The position numbers were made by a program, and so were the translations under genes. The notes under the pieces were generated by a model. That model made no database searches. It was not told the origin of the DNA and saw only the letters and a list, made by a program, of their open reading frames with translations. Positions 14,220 to 20,412 of a stretch of DNA of 64,000 bases are shown here, piece after piece. Origin of the DNA: an uncultured Oceanospirillales bacterium (lineage in GTDB: Bacteria > Pseudomonadota > Gammaproteobacteria > Xanthomonadales > SZUA-36); contig CAJXKA010000001.1 in assembly GCA_913055655.1 (NCBI GenBank), positions 1,116,842 through 1,180,841 of the forward strand, written 5' to 3'. The number at the start of each line of letters is the position of its first letter. Position 1 is the stretch's first letter.

Positions 14220-14571
14220 TGTCGTGTTGCCATTGCTTTGACAGCGTGTAACGAAAAAGACCGTAATAAAGCGGCGCGAACAGTAGGCCCAGAGAAAGGT
14301 GAAACTTTGTGTGCTCCTGATCAGCCACAATGGCGCTGCTTACGCCCCACGCAGTCACAAAGATTCCCAACACCGCAATAATCAGCCACAACCAGCGGTT
14401 CAGAAAATACTTGCTCTGAATAAACCCCCACAAGCCAATGAGTGAGACCGCGTGAAGCAATAACGAAAGCAGATCAACGGCACTGGGTGGCTCTAAGTCC
14501 ATTGGCACAAAAGCAACCAGCATCAAAATGAAATATCCAATCCAAAGGTAGCGTGCCAATCTACTCAACAT
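14203..14571 (-). CDS. Cassette membrane protein, four predicted helices
   Basis: Not recognised. The 122-residue protein starts at an ATG inside the attC core (GTTATGTTG) and has four hydrophobic segments (YLWIGYFILMLVAFVP, LLSLLLHAVSLIGLWGFI, WLWLIIAVLGIFVTAWGV, LSLGLLFAPLYYGLF). Its C-terminus (KQWQHDNITSH) runs into the attC. Inner-membrane location predicted. Confidence 0.58.
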   Translation of the reverse strand: MLSRLARYLWIGYFILMLVAFVPMDLEPPSAVDLLSLLLHAVSLIGLWGFIQSKYFLNRWLWLIIAVLGIFVTAWGVSSAIVADQEHTKFHLSLGLLFAPLYYGLFRYTLSKQWQHDNITSH

Positions 14572-14648
14572 AACGTTGGAATTAAACAGCGGCCGCGAAG
14601 CGGGCGTCTGAGCAGCCCCTAGGCTGCGATTTAAATGGATTGTTAGGC
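14568..14648 (-). repeat. attC ending the 14.6-14.9 kb cassette
   Basis: Long type, close to the consensus of the array; R'' GCCTAAC, R' core GTTATGT. Confidence 0.9.
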
Positions 14649-14948
14649 TGCAACACGGCGCCTCCTGGCTCTTTGATACAAGAACTCAGCTAGCAAGCAG
14701 ACCGAAAAACCAATTAGCCAGCCAAAAACGCGATCCCAAGGGTTGGGCAAAAACTGAAGCACCTCGATTGAGCAATAGAATGGAAAAGCTACAACATTCC
14801 AAACAAGACCCAACAAAAAGGCTACGCCACCGATACCGCCATCATCGTAGCCACCCCCTATTCTTTCTAACAGCAACACGAAAGCCGCGAGGGCTGTGCA
14901 AAACAGCGCGTAGGAAAGAAACGGGTGCTTCCTAAACACGCTGAGCAT
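14643..14948 (-). CDS. Cassette membrane protein of 101 residues
   Basis: Not recognised. Starts MLSVFRKHPFLSYALFCTALAAFVLLLERIGGGYDDGGIGGVAFLLGLVWNVVAFPFY; about three membrane helices and a basic end (YQRARRRRVAA) that would be cytoplasmic. The stop is inside the attC. Confidence 0.58.
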   Translation of the reverse strand: MLSVFRKHPFLSYALFCTALAAFVLLLERIGGGYDDGGIGGVAFLLGLVWNVVAFPFYCSIEVLQFLPNPWDRVFGWLIGFSVCLLAEFLYQRARRRRVAA

Positions 14949-14956
14949 TCTTTGCT

Positions 14957-15016
14957 GCCTAACGTTGGAATTAAACGGCGCCCGCTAGGGCGTCCGCGTT
15001 AAATGGATTGTTAGGC
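14957..15016 (-). repeat. attC ending the first copy of the duplicated cassette
   Basis: Short type with perfect R'' GCCTAAC and R' GTTAGGC. See the near-identical site at 13848-13907. Confidence 0.9.
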
Positions 15017-15238
15017 ACCACCACCATCTGGTGATGCCTCCGACTTGCCAACCCAGCCACCTTCAACAGTTTCGATTGCCGATAGAATTTGACGTGCGAA
15101 AGCGCTTGCTTGGGCGACATCAAACTCCACCGCATCTTCGTGCGGCATTGCCACGACTTTGATGAAAATTAGCCCCTCCTCTGGACGACCTTCACAGGTC
15201 ACGACCTCTCGGTAAGGCTTGTCTGAAGTGTCGGACAT
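15011..15238 (-). CDS. 75-residue cassette protein, exact copy of the 13.9 kb gene
   Basis: Same protein as at 13902-14129. This copy is closer to attI and so may be the more recent insertion. The identical stretch extends upstream through GTTGCCTAAC and downstream through the attC. The two copies are separated by two other cassettes, so a simple tandem duplication does not explain them. Confidence 0.68.
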   Translation of the reverse strand: MSDTSDKPYREVVTCEGRPEEGLIFIKVVAMPHEDAVEFDVAQASAFARQILSAIETVEGGWVGKSEASPDGGGA

Positions 15239-15250
15239 GTGTGTTGTGTT

Positions 15251-15331
15251 GCCTAACGTTGGAATTAAACAGCGGCCGCGTAGCGGACGTCTGAGCAGCC
15301 CCTGGGCTGCGATTTAAATGGATTGTTATGC
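15251..15331 (-). repeat. attC ending the SMI1/KNR4 cassette
   Basis: Long type; R' core GTTAGGC, R'' GCATAAC. Confidence 0.9.
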
Positions 15332-15733
15332 GTTTTTGAGAACATCCTGCTGGCACTCGATGCAGATTTCGATGTATTCATCCATGTTTGACGCAAACTC
15401 CAACGATTCCAAGTTGATGGAATCAAATGGTTCCTCATGGTCAGCGAAATAAATGACGCAGTCGTTGTTTTTAAGGTTTAAAAAGTAATAGTTGCCGAAC
15501 CCATCGTGACCAATTGCGAAAAAGCTATGCGGCCACGCTGCCCCAAAGAAACCTTCTGTCCGTAGGTCTTGGTTGGAGCTTACAACCCATTCAACTTCTT
15601 TGACCAGGTCATCCTCGACACAATCCAATTCATCTACTGGCTTGAATGGATAGTTCATCATCACTGCCCGATAGAAATCCGGAAGAGTGATCTCTAACCT
15701 GTTTTCGATGACTGCCAGCTGCTCAGGACTCAT
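15326..15733 (-). CDS. SMI1/KNR4 (SUKH) family protein
   Basis: The 135-residue protein begins MSPEQLAVIENRLEITLPDFYRAVMMNYPF, the E-x-x-L-x-x-x-LP-x-x-Y-x-x-x-x start of SUKH proteins. It continues with FFAIGHDGFGNYYFLNLKNND, the G-x-D-x-x-G-x-x-Y block. Many SUKH proteins are immunity proteins for polymorphic or contact-dependent toxins. No toxin is adjacent here, so it would be an orphan immunity-like cassette. ATG 15733 closely follows the core GTTATGC. Confidence 0.82.
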   Translation of the reverse strand: MSPEQLAVIENRLEITLPDFYRAVMMNYPFKPVDELDCVEDDLVKEVEWVVSSNQDLRTEGFFGAAWPHSFFAIGHDGFGNYYFLNLKNNDCVIYFADHEEPFDSINLESLEFASNMDEYIEICIECQQDVLKNA

Positions 15734-15736
15734 ATC

Positions 15737-15796
15737 GCATAACGACCAAGACAACCGGCCGCGCGAAGCGCGTTCCGGTTGAGCGACTTGTTATGC
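15737..15796 (-). repeat. attC with a divergent body
   Basis: Arms CAACCGGCCGCGCG and CGCGTTCCGGTTG pair almost perfectly; unlike the two main types. R'' GCATAAC, R' core GTTATGC, both well formed. Confidence 0.85.
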
Positions 15797-16123
15797 GTGG
15801 AACTCATCAAGCATCACCATGATCATGACAACCACCCCTACCACCGCCAAGATTGACGCCGACATAAGGTTGGCACGGTACGAAAATTGACTCTGCTTGT
15901 GCTCCGGTACAAGCCTCCACCAGCTGTCCAACCGCCTACCGAATCGTAACTGTATTACTAGCGGTGCGGAAAAGAACACCGGTACGCCTAGCCAAAGCAG
16001 AAAAGTAAACACCCTCGAGCCCGTGAAGGCTCCTAGTGACACCATAAGCACAAAGTACGCCACTCCTGCCAGGAACACCCACGCGAAACTCTTGTAGTCG
16101 CCTGGCGCTTCAGGAGTACGCAT
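15791..16123 (-). CDS. Cassette membrane protein of 110 residues
   Basis: Not recognised. The ATG is in the attC core (GTTATGCGTACT). It has three helices (AWVFLAGVAYFVLMVSLGAF, VFTFLLWLGVPVFFSAPLVI, ASILAVVGVVVMIMVML) with a cytoplasmic-type basic loop (RFGRRLDSWWRL). Inner-membrane location predicted. Confidence 0.58.
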   Translation of the reverse strand: MRTPEAPGDYKSFAWVFLAGVAYFVLMVSLGAFTGSRVFTFLLWLGVPVFFSAPLVIQLRFGRRLDSWWRLVPEHKQSQFSYRANLMSASILAVVGVVVMIMVMLDEFHA

Positions 16124-16200
16124 AACGTTGGAATTAAACAGCGGCCGCGAAGCGGCCGTCTGAGCAGCCCCTGGGCTGCGATTTAAATGGATTGTTATGT
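16120..16200 (-). repeat. attC ending the 16.2-16.5 kb cassette
   Basis: Long type; one arm base differs (AAGCGGCCGTC). R' core GTTATGC. Confidence 0.9.
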
Positions 16201-16515
16201 GGCATCACTATTGCGTATCTCTACTTGCTCGCAATCTGGCACATTCTGGAAACTGACATTTTTGCCCAGACGTAGCTCCACACCCAACTCAGACTTGACG
16301 GCACTGACTATGTGACGAAACCATTTGGAACTAGGCCAGTCCACACGACCTCTAGACCGAAACTCGCGCCGGGCTGCGTCCCAGTAGACGCCTCGCCCTG
16401 CCCTATACACAAACTGATAGCTCGGTTTGCCGCGGCTCTCTAAGCCAACCGCAAGCTCACCGGTTTCTAGTAATGCCACGTTGCTAACTGCTTCTATGCC
16501 CACCTTCGACCACAT
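16195..16515 (-). CDS. Soluble cassette protein of 106 residues
   Basis: Not recognised. The ATG is in the attC core (GTTATGTGG). The sequence MWSKVGIEAVSNVALLETGELAVGLESRGKPSYQFVYRAGRGVYWDAARREF suggests a beta-rich domain followed by a helix (FRHIVSAVKSELGVELRLG). No signal or membrane segment. One of the few clearly cytoplasmic products in the proximal half. Confidence 0.58.
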   Translation of the reverse strand: MWSKVGIEAVSNVALLETGELAVGLESRGKPSYQFVYRAGRGVYWDAARREFRSRGRVDWPSSKWFRHIVSAVKSELGVELRLGKNVSFQNVPDCEQVEIRNSDAT

Positions 16516-16592
16516 AACGTTGGAATTAAACAGCGGCCGCATAGCGGACGTCTGAGCAGCCGCCAGGCTGCGATTTAAATGGATTGTTATGT
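16512..16592 (-). repeat. attC ending the 16.6-16.9 kb cassette
   Basis: Long type with the GCCGCCAGGCTGC arm shared with the site at 7268-7348; core GTTATGT. Confidence 0.9.
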
Positions 16593-16613
16593 GGCTCGCT
16601 AAGCATGCTCAAC

Positions 16614-16928
16614 TTATAGGTCAGTAGCCTTTGAAACCCCATAAATAATCACCGTTCCCCAAAATACATATGCAACTATCACAATGGTTGAAACAGCACG
16701 CAAGTACACGAGGCTATCCCTTGGGAAAAGCGCGCGCCTAAATTTGGGAAACACCAACGACACCAAAAAAATCGCAGACACCAAGTACGTAAGGATCGTA
16801 AACCCCAAGGTTAAAGTGCCATCGTTATTTTGCAGTCCGAGCAAATATTCGACGTAAATACGGGGACCGAAGTAAAAGGACAAACACACGATTGCAACCA
16901 AGGCCAATACCCAAGAAACATGTCGCAT
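16614..16928 (-). CDS. Cassette membrane protein of 104 residues
   Basis: Not recognised. MRHVSWVLALVAIVCLSFYFGPRIYVEYLLG gives a signal-anchor; two more helices follow (LGFTILTYLVSAIFLVSLVF and AVSTIVIVAYVFWGTVIIYGV). The stop precedes the attC by about 20 bases, unlike its neighbours whose stops lie inside. Confidence 0.58.
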   Translation of the reverse strand: MRHVSWVLALVAIVCLSFYFGPRIYVEYLLGLQNNDGTLTLGFTILTYLVSAIFLVSLVFPKFRRALFPRDSLVYLRAVSTIVIVAYVFWGTVIIYGVSKATDL

Positions 16929-16952
16929 CAGTGATTCACCGACCTTAAGACC

Positions 16953-17012
16953 ACATAACGTTTGAATTAAGCGGCGCCGCTTGCGGCGTCCGTCTTTGAT
17001 GACTTGTTAGGT
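16953..17012 (-). repeat. attC ending the 17.0-17.4 kb cassette
   Basis: Short type with GCGGCGCCGCTTGCGGCGTCCG stem; R'' ACCTAAC, R' core GTTATGT. Confidence 0.9.
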
Positions 17013-17389
17013 TTTGATGCTACATACCAAAACACAGACGCGCAGATAACACCAAGCCCACCACTGACCGCACCCTGAGTGAGCAAATAACGGAACGGAT
17101 CGTCACCATACGGTTTAAATATGAAAATGATGATGAATGGCACTAAAAACCCTACGGCCGCATAAGGTAACCAGGTATTTATTGAGTAATGGGACAAAAG
17201 CAGGTGTGTGGGCAAACCGATTACTAAAACACCAACAAAAATACTCATGCCGTAAATAAAAACGACAATGTCTGAAATCACAAGGTGGGAATCGTCACCT
17301 GAGATGATGGCCGGAATATAAAAAAAGAGCGCAGTCACAAAGGTTGCCGCGACGGTACTGGCAAAAATTGCGATCAGTATGCGTTTCAT
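16967..17389 (-). CDS. Cassette membrane protein with attC-encoded tail
   Basis: Not recognised. The 140-residue protein starts three bases after the core (GTTAGGTTTATGAAACG) and has about four helices. The last 12 residues (NKSSKTDAASGAA) come from the attC. It resembles the neighbouring cassette genes in architecture but not in sequence. Confidence 0.58.
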   Translation of the reverse strand: MKRILIAIFASTVAATFVTALFFYIPAIISGDDSHLVISDIVVFIYGMSIFVGVLVIGLPTHLLLSHYSINTWLPYAAVGFLVPFIIIFIFKPYGDDPFRYLLTQGAVSGGLGVICASVFWYVASKPNKSSKTDAASGAA

Positions 17390-17391
17390 AA

Positions 17392-17454
17392 ACCTAACGT
17401 CTGAACTAACCGGCGCCAGCGTTGCTGGCGTCCGGATTAAGTGGCTTGTTATGC
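17392..17454 (-). repeat. attC ending the 17.4-17.8 kb cassette
   Basis: Short type variant with arms CCGGCGCCAGCG and GCTGGCGTCCGG. R'' GCATAAC, R' core GTTAGGT. Confidence 0.88.
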
Positions 17455-17840
17455 AGCTGTAGCAACAACACTCCAAGTGGCAACAATGCGACGACGAACA
17501 AAGTGTTGAAGTCCAATAGCATGCTCAATATGTCGCGCGACTGAGGACCAGTGAGCGAATACAGAAGCGATAGCACAGCGCCAATTACTGCCGCGCCAAA
17601 CGCGGCGCCGCGTACGAACCTAATGAGAGTTAAGCCGATGGCCAACGCAATAAGCAAGCAAGGCAGCCACACGACCCCGACATTCCAAAGGAACAGAGCT
17701 GTTCGCTCGCTGCCCTCTGCAAACCCGGCGTACCACTCAGGCCAGGCTATCGCGAGACTTCGCCCCAGCGTGATAGTGACGAGCCAGGAATACACGGCGC
17801 CCGCAAATATGCCTCCAATGATCCAATGTAGTTTCTTCAT
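17406..17840 (-). CDS. Cassette membrane protein with attC-encoded tail
   Basis: Not recognised. The 144-residue protein (MKKLHWIIGGIFAGAVYSWLVTITLGRSLA) has four membrane segments, two of them a hairpin around LIRFVRGAAFGAA. Its end (LHNKPLNPDASNAGAG) is read from the attC. It is GC-richer than most cassettes. Confidence 0.58.
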   Translation of the reverse strand: MKKLHWIIGGIFAGAVYSWLVTITLGRSLAIAWPEWYAGFAEGSERTALFLWNVGVVWLPCLLIALAIGLTLIRFVRGAAFGAAVIGAVLSLLYSLTGPQSRDILSMLLDFNTLFVVALLPLGVLLLQLHNKPLNPDASNAGAG

Positions 17841-17844
17841 GACT

Positions 17845-17904
17845 GCATAACGTTGGAATTAAGCGGCGCCGTTTACGGCGTCCGCCTTTAATGATTTGTT
17901 ATGC
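17845..17904 (-). repeat. attC ending the DUF1877 cassette
   Basis: Short type, consensus-like; R'' GCATAAC, R' core GTTATGC. Confidence 0.9.
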
Positions 17905-17911
17905 GTGACGT

Positions 17912-18514
17912 TCAACATAAGTACACCGCCATACCCAGGCCGTGTTTTGAGCAGTTTGATACGAATGACCTGAGACTCTCGAAGTACTCTGCAACGTACT
18001 CAAAGGCTTCATCGCCCTCGCTTTCCCAGATGTTTGGATAAATGTCCAGATTCTCCATCTCGCTGGGGTTGTAGTTTTCGCGCAAGCTTTCAATTGAAAG
18101 TTTCGAAAGCTCCGTATCGATCTCTTTGACCGTTACACTTGAGAACAGCCTGGCAGGCCCATAACCAACGTCAATGTTTCCGGCGGTTTCGCCACCCAAT
18201 GTAATAAAGTCCATCGGTGGCTCTGCGTCATAGTCTGTTTTATTGAGGCAGTAGTGAATTCCTTGCCACGATTTATCGAGGTCGTCTTCGAGGTTTTCCC
18301 CCTCAACAAACTCTAGTATCGGAACTTCCAGAGGCTCCTCGGGTGGCTTTTTTCCGAGGAGCCGAGAGAAAAAGCCGCCTGCTTTGGTCCGGACACTTGC
18401 CAAGTACATCTCCGGTTCGTCCGGTGCAATGAGCCTCCAAATCAGAGGGGGAGATGCGAGTATTTTTTCGATGTTGGCATCGGACACGCTGTGAAGCGCT
18501 AAACACATACCCAT
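17912..18514 (-). CDS. DUF1877 (YfbM-like) protein
   Basis: The 200-residue soluble protein begins MGMCLALHSVSDANIEKILASP, as DUF1877 proteins do (MGMxxxxxxxsxxxixxLlxdP). It has LDKSWQGIHYCLNKTDYDAEPPMDFITLGGETAGNIDVGYGPARLFSSVTVKEI in the middle, the family's most conserved stretch. The ATG at 18514 lies 20 bases after the attC core. Function unknown; YfbM-type proteins are often seen as accessory genes. Confidence 0.82.
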   Translation of the reverse strand: MGMCLALHSVSDANIEKILASPPLIWRLIAPDEPEMYLASVRTKAGGFFSRLLGKKPPEEPLEVPILEFVEGENLEDDLDKSWQGIHYCLNKTDYDAEPPMDFITLGGETAGNIDVGYGPARLFSSVTVKEIDTELSKLSIESLRENYNPSEMENLDIYPNIWESEGDEAFEYVAEYFESLRSFVSNCSKHGLGMAVYLC

Positions 18515-18533
18515 CCCAAATACTCCTATATAC

Positions 18534-18614
18534 GCATAACGTTGGAATTAAACAGCGGCCGCGGAGCGGACGTCTGAGCAGCCCCTGGGCTGCGATTTAA
18601 ATGGATTGTTAGGT
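18534..18614 (-). repeat. attC of the first cassette
   Basis: Long type, the site closest to the attI; R'' ACCTAAC, R' core GTTATGC. Confidence 0.9.
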
Positions 18615-18944
18615 TTCAGCAACACCCCTTTTTGCTCCTTCAGTGCGTAAATGCAAATACCAATAAACTGGAACTGCAAATGAATGAAACCACATAAGAA
18701 CCGCTAACCAACCAACTTTCCGGGGAACTGAGACCCTTAGAAAGAATACGTTGATTACGCAAAAGAAGGTGGTTAAAGCGCCAACTACAATGACAGTTAG
18801 TTCAAGCGGGCCGTCGGCCGACACGAATTCGAATCCAGTGAAAACCTGAGCCAGGTCTGGCCATATGCCTACCAAGTAAAACCCCAAAACCACGATGGCT
18901 ACCGCCCCGAAGACCATGGTGAACAGTGGTTCAAACTTGGCCAT
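18609..18944 (-). CDS. Membrane protein of the first cassette
   Basis: Not recognised. The 111-residue protein (MAKFEPLFTMVFGAVAIVVLGFYLVGIWPDLAQVF) has about four helices. Its ATG lies 18 bases after the attI leader stop and has no Shine-Dalgarno of its own, so it probably depends on the leader ORF for translation. Being nearest to Pc, it should be the most strongly transcribed cassette. Its stop lies in the attC. Confidence 0.6.
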   Translation of the reverse strand: MAKFEPLFTMVFGAVAIVVLGFYLVGIWPDLAQVFTGFEFVSADGPLELTVIVVGALTTFFCVINVFFLRVSVPRKVGWLAVLMWFHSFAVPVYWYLHLRTEGAKRGVAET

Positions 18945-18956
18945 GTGAATTTGTAA

Positions 18957-19035
18957 ACCTAACTATATTTGGTGAGCAGGGGTTTGCATAAAGCGCAGAA
19001 ACGTGAGTTCAGGCATTGCAAACACTCCTTTTGTT
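18957..19035 (-). other. attI: attI recombination site of the integron
   Basis: The core on the minus strand is GTTAGGT (18963-18957), next to the first cassette and with no R''-type partner, as expected for attI rather than attC. Crossover should fall between G (18963) and TT. The right limit is a guess; integrase-binding repeats could not be defined by eye. Confidence 0.7.
18963..19016 (-). CDS. 17-residue leader ORF overlapping attI
   Basis: AAGGAG (19030-19025) is followed after eight bases by ATG and the frame MPELTFLRFMQTPAHQI, then TAG. The G of TAG is the G of the GTT core, so the stop is kept whatever cassette is inserted. In class 1 integrons a short attI ORF (ORF-11) enhances translation of the first cassette gene; this looks like an independent counterpart. 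The peptide itself probably has no function. Confidence 0.6.
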   Translation of the reverse strand: MPELTFLRFMQTPAHQI

Positions 19036-19044
19036 ACTGTTTAT

Positions 19045-19073
19045 AAAGTAGTTTTTATCCGGGTGATGGTCAA
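19045..19073 (-). promoter_or_regulatory. Candidate cassette promoter Pc
   Basis: Minus strand TTGACC (19073-19068), a 17-base AT-rich spacer, TACTTT (19050-19045). It lies between the integrase and attI and points into the array. Confidence 0.55.
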
Positions 19074-19079
19074 CTTTAT

Positions 19080-19109
19080 TTGAACATCGTCGCGATAAAG
19101 AGCAAATAT
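19080..19109 (+). promoter_or_regulatory. Possible integrase promoter
   Basis: TTGAAC, about 18 bases, AAATAT. Weak by eye. No E. coli-type LexA box (CTGT-N8-ACAG) was seen between here and the start codon. Confidence 0.3.
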
Positions 19110-19198
19110 CCCACATAAGCGGTTCTCCCTATCCTACATACAAACGAGCGGGCCAAGTGCATGGTGGGCGTTTCCTTTAGCTCAGGGGGGGGGGTGCC

Positions 19199-20152
19199 AT
19201 GCCCAGGTTGCTGGACCAGCTTCGCGATTCCATTCGGGTTCGTCAGTACAGCCTGGCCACTGAGAAAACCTATGTTCAGTGGGTGCGCCGGTTCATTTTG
19301 TTTCATGACAAGCGCCATCCGGCTGAAATGGGCAAATCGGAGATCGAGGCATTTCTGACGTACCTCGCGGTGAAGCGTGGAGTGTCGCCTTCGACGCAGA
19401 ACCAGGCGTTGCAGGCGGTGTTGTTTCTTTACCGCAACGTGCTAGAGATTGAGTTGCCCTGGCTGGATGACGTCGTTCGTGCCAAAACCCATAAACGGGT
19501 TCCCGTTGTGCTCAATACGAAAGAGGTTCGCGCTTTGATCGCTCACTGTAACGGCGAAGCGCGGCTGCCTGTAAGCCTGCTCTATGGCAGCGGCTTGCGC
19601 GCGATGGAGTGCCTGCGGCTGCGTATTGGTGACCTGGATGCGTCAAGACGGACCATTCGGGTCCACTCCGGCAAGGGTGGAAAGGATCGGGTCACCGTCT
19701 TGCCGGACGATCTGCAGGATGCCCTCGCCAGGCAGGTTCAGCATGTTCGTGCGTTACACGAGCTGGACCTTGAGCGGGGGTTTGGGTTTGCCAAGCTGCC
19801 CAGGGCGTTACGGCGCAAGCTGGGGCGGTCGACGCATCGCTTTTCGTGGCAGTTCCTGTTTCCGAGCGGGGGTCTGTCCGAGGACCCGCGTGACCCCGGG
19901 CACTGGTATCGATGGCACCTGCACCCTACTACGCTGCGGCGTGCGGTTTCGCGGGCGGCGCATGCGGCGCGCATTCACAAGCGGGTGACCTGCCACACCC
20001 TGCGCCACTCGTTTGCGACGCACCTGCTGGAGTCGGGCACGGATATCCGCACCATCCAGGCGCTGCTGGGGCATCGAAACGTCAATACAACGATGATTTA
20101 TACGCACGTGGTGCAGCGCGGGGCGCTGGGGGCACGGTCGCCGCTCGATTGA
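19199..20152 (+). CDS. intI: Integron integrase (tyrosine recombinase)
   Basis: The 317-residue protein is a complete tyrosine recombinase of the IntI type. The N-terminal SAM-like core-binding domain has YSLATEKTYVQWVRRFILFH. The catalytic residues are visible: Arg in LLYGSGLRAMECLRLR, Lys in SGKGGKDR, His-x-x-Arg in CHTLRHSFATH, His in LLGHRNVNTT and the nucleophile Tyr in MIYTHV. The IntI-specific insertion is present (GRSTHRFSWQFLFPS ... HLHPTTLRRAV), and this distinguishes it from XerC/D. No frameshift is seen. The start follows a run of ten G. Confidence 0.97.
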   Translation: MPRLLDQLRDSIRVRQYSLATEKTYVQWVRRFILFHDKRHPAEMGKSEIEAFLTYLAVKRGVSPSTQNQALQAVLFLYRNVLEIELPWLDDVVRAKTHKRVPVVLNTKEVRALIAHCNGEARLPVSLLYGSGLRAMECLRLRIGDLDASRRTIRVHSGKGGKDRVTVLPDDLQDALARQVQHVRALHELDLERGFGFAKLPRALRRKLGRSTHRFSWQFLFPSGGLSEDPRDPGHWYRWHLHPTTLRRAVSRAAHAARIHKRVTCHTLRHSFATHLLESGTDIRTIQALLGHRNVNTTMIYTHVVQRGALGARSPLD

Positions 20153-20167
20153 GGGCTTTTAAGAAAA

Positions 20168-20243
20168 TGGTGCCGGATAGGTGATTCGAACACCTGACCT
20201 ACGCATTACGAATGCGCCGCTCTACCAACTGAGCTAATCCGGC
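20168..20243 (-). tRNA. tRNA-Thr (anticodon CGT)
   Basis: The minus strand folds as a full cloverleaf of 76 bases with encoded CCA. The acceptor stem is GCCGGAT/ATCCGGC, the D loop AGCTCAGTTGGTAGAG, the anticodon stem GCGCA/TGCGT with loop TTCGTAA, and the T arm GGTTCGAAT-like (GTGTTCGAATCAC). The anticodon CGT reads ACG. It lies 15 bases after the integrase stop. Confidence 0.95.
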
Positions 20244-20412
20244 TCCGGGAAGGGCGCAGAGTATAGGCAAATCGGGCGCGCCAGACAATATCAATTCGTT
20301 GATTTCCTACAGATTGACGCGACGATCTCCGCTATCGCCCCTGCCCCGGATTCGAGACACTTTTTTCACGCAGGATGGTCCTGCGTCAAGAAACGTTTTC
20401 GGGGGAGTCGAT

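Larger units (their letters stand above)
2946..20152. mobile_element. Sedentary chromosomal integron (integrase plus about 27 cassette units)
   Basis: The region has the classic integron layout. The integrase gene is read rightwards. An attI-like core, a candidate Pc promoter and the cassette array read leftwards. Cassettes are small, mostly single-gene units separated by imperfect palindromes of about 57-87 bp that begin RYYYAAC-like and end GTTRRRY-like. Many of these repeats are nearly identical, as is known for chromosomal (super)integrons rather than class 1 mobile integrons. Most cassette genes are visibly less GC-rich than the flanking chromosome. No transposase, resolvase or plasmid gene accompanies it. 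The exact left end is uncertain (roughly 2946-3000). Confidence 0.93.

Noticed and set aside
5903-18614. CRISPR array (many similar repeats at intervals)
   Set aside because: The repeats are 58-87 bp imperfect palindromes with GTTRRRY/RYYYAAC ends, the spacers are 200-1000 bp genes, and no cas genes are present.
19045-19198. LexA/SOS control of the integrase
   Set aside because: No CTGT-N8-ACAG or obvious variant was found; other LexA motifs cannot be excluded.
19076-19318. 80-residue minus-strand frame over the integrase start
   Set aside because: Overlaps the integrase and its promoter region and has no ribosome site; the 17-residue leader is better supported.
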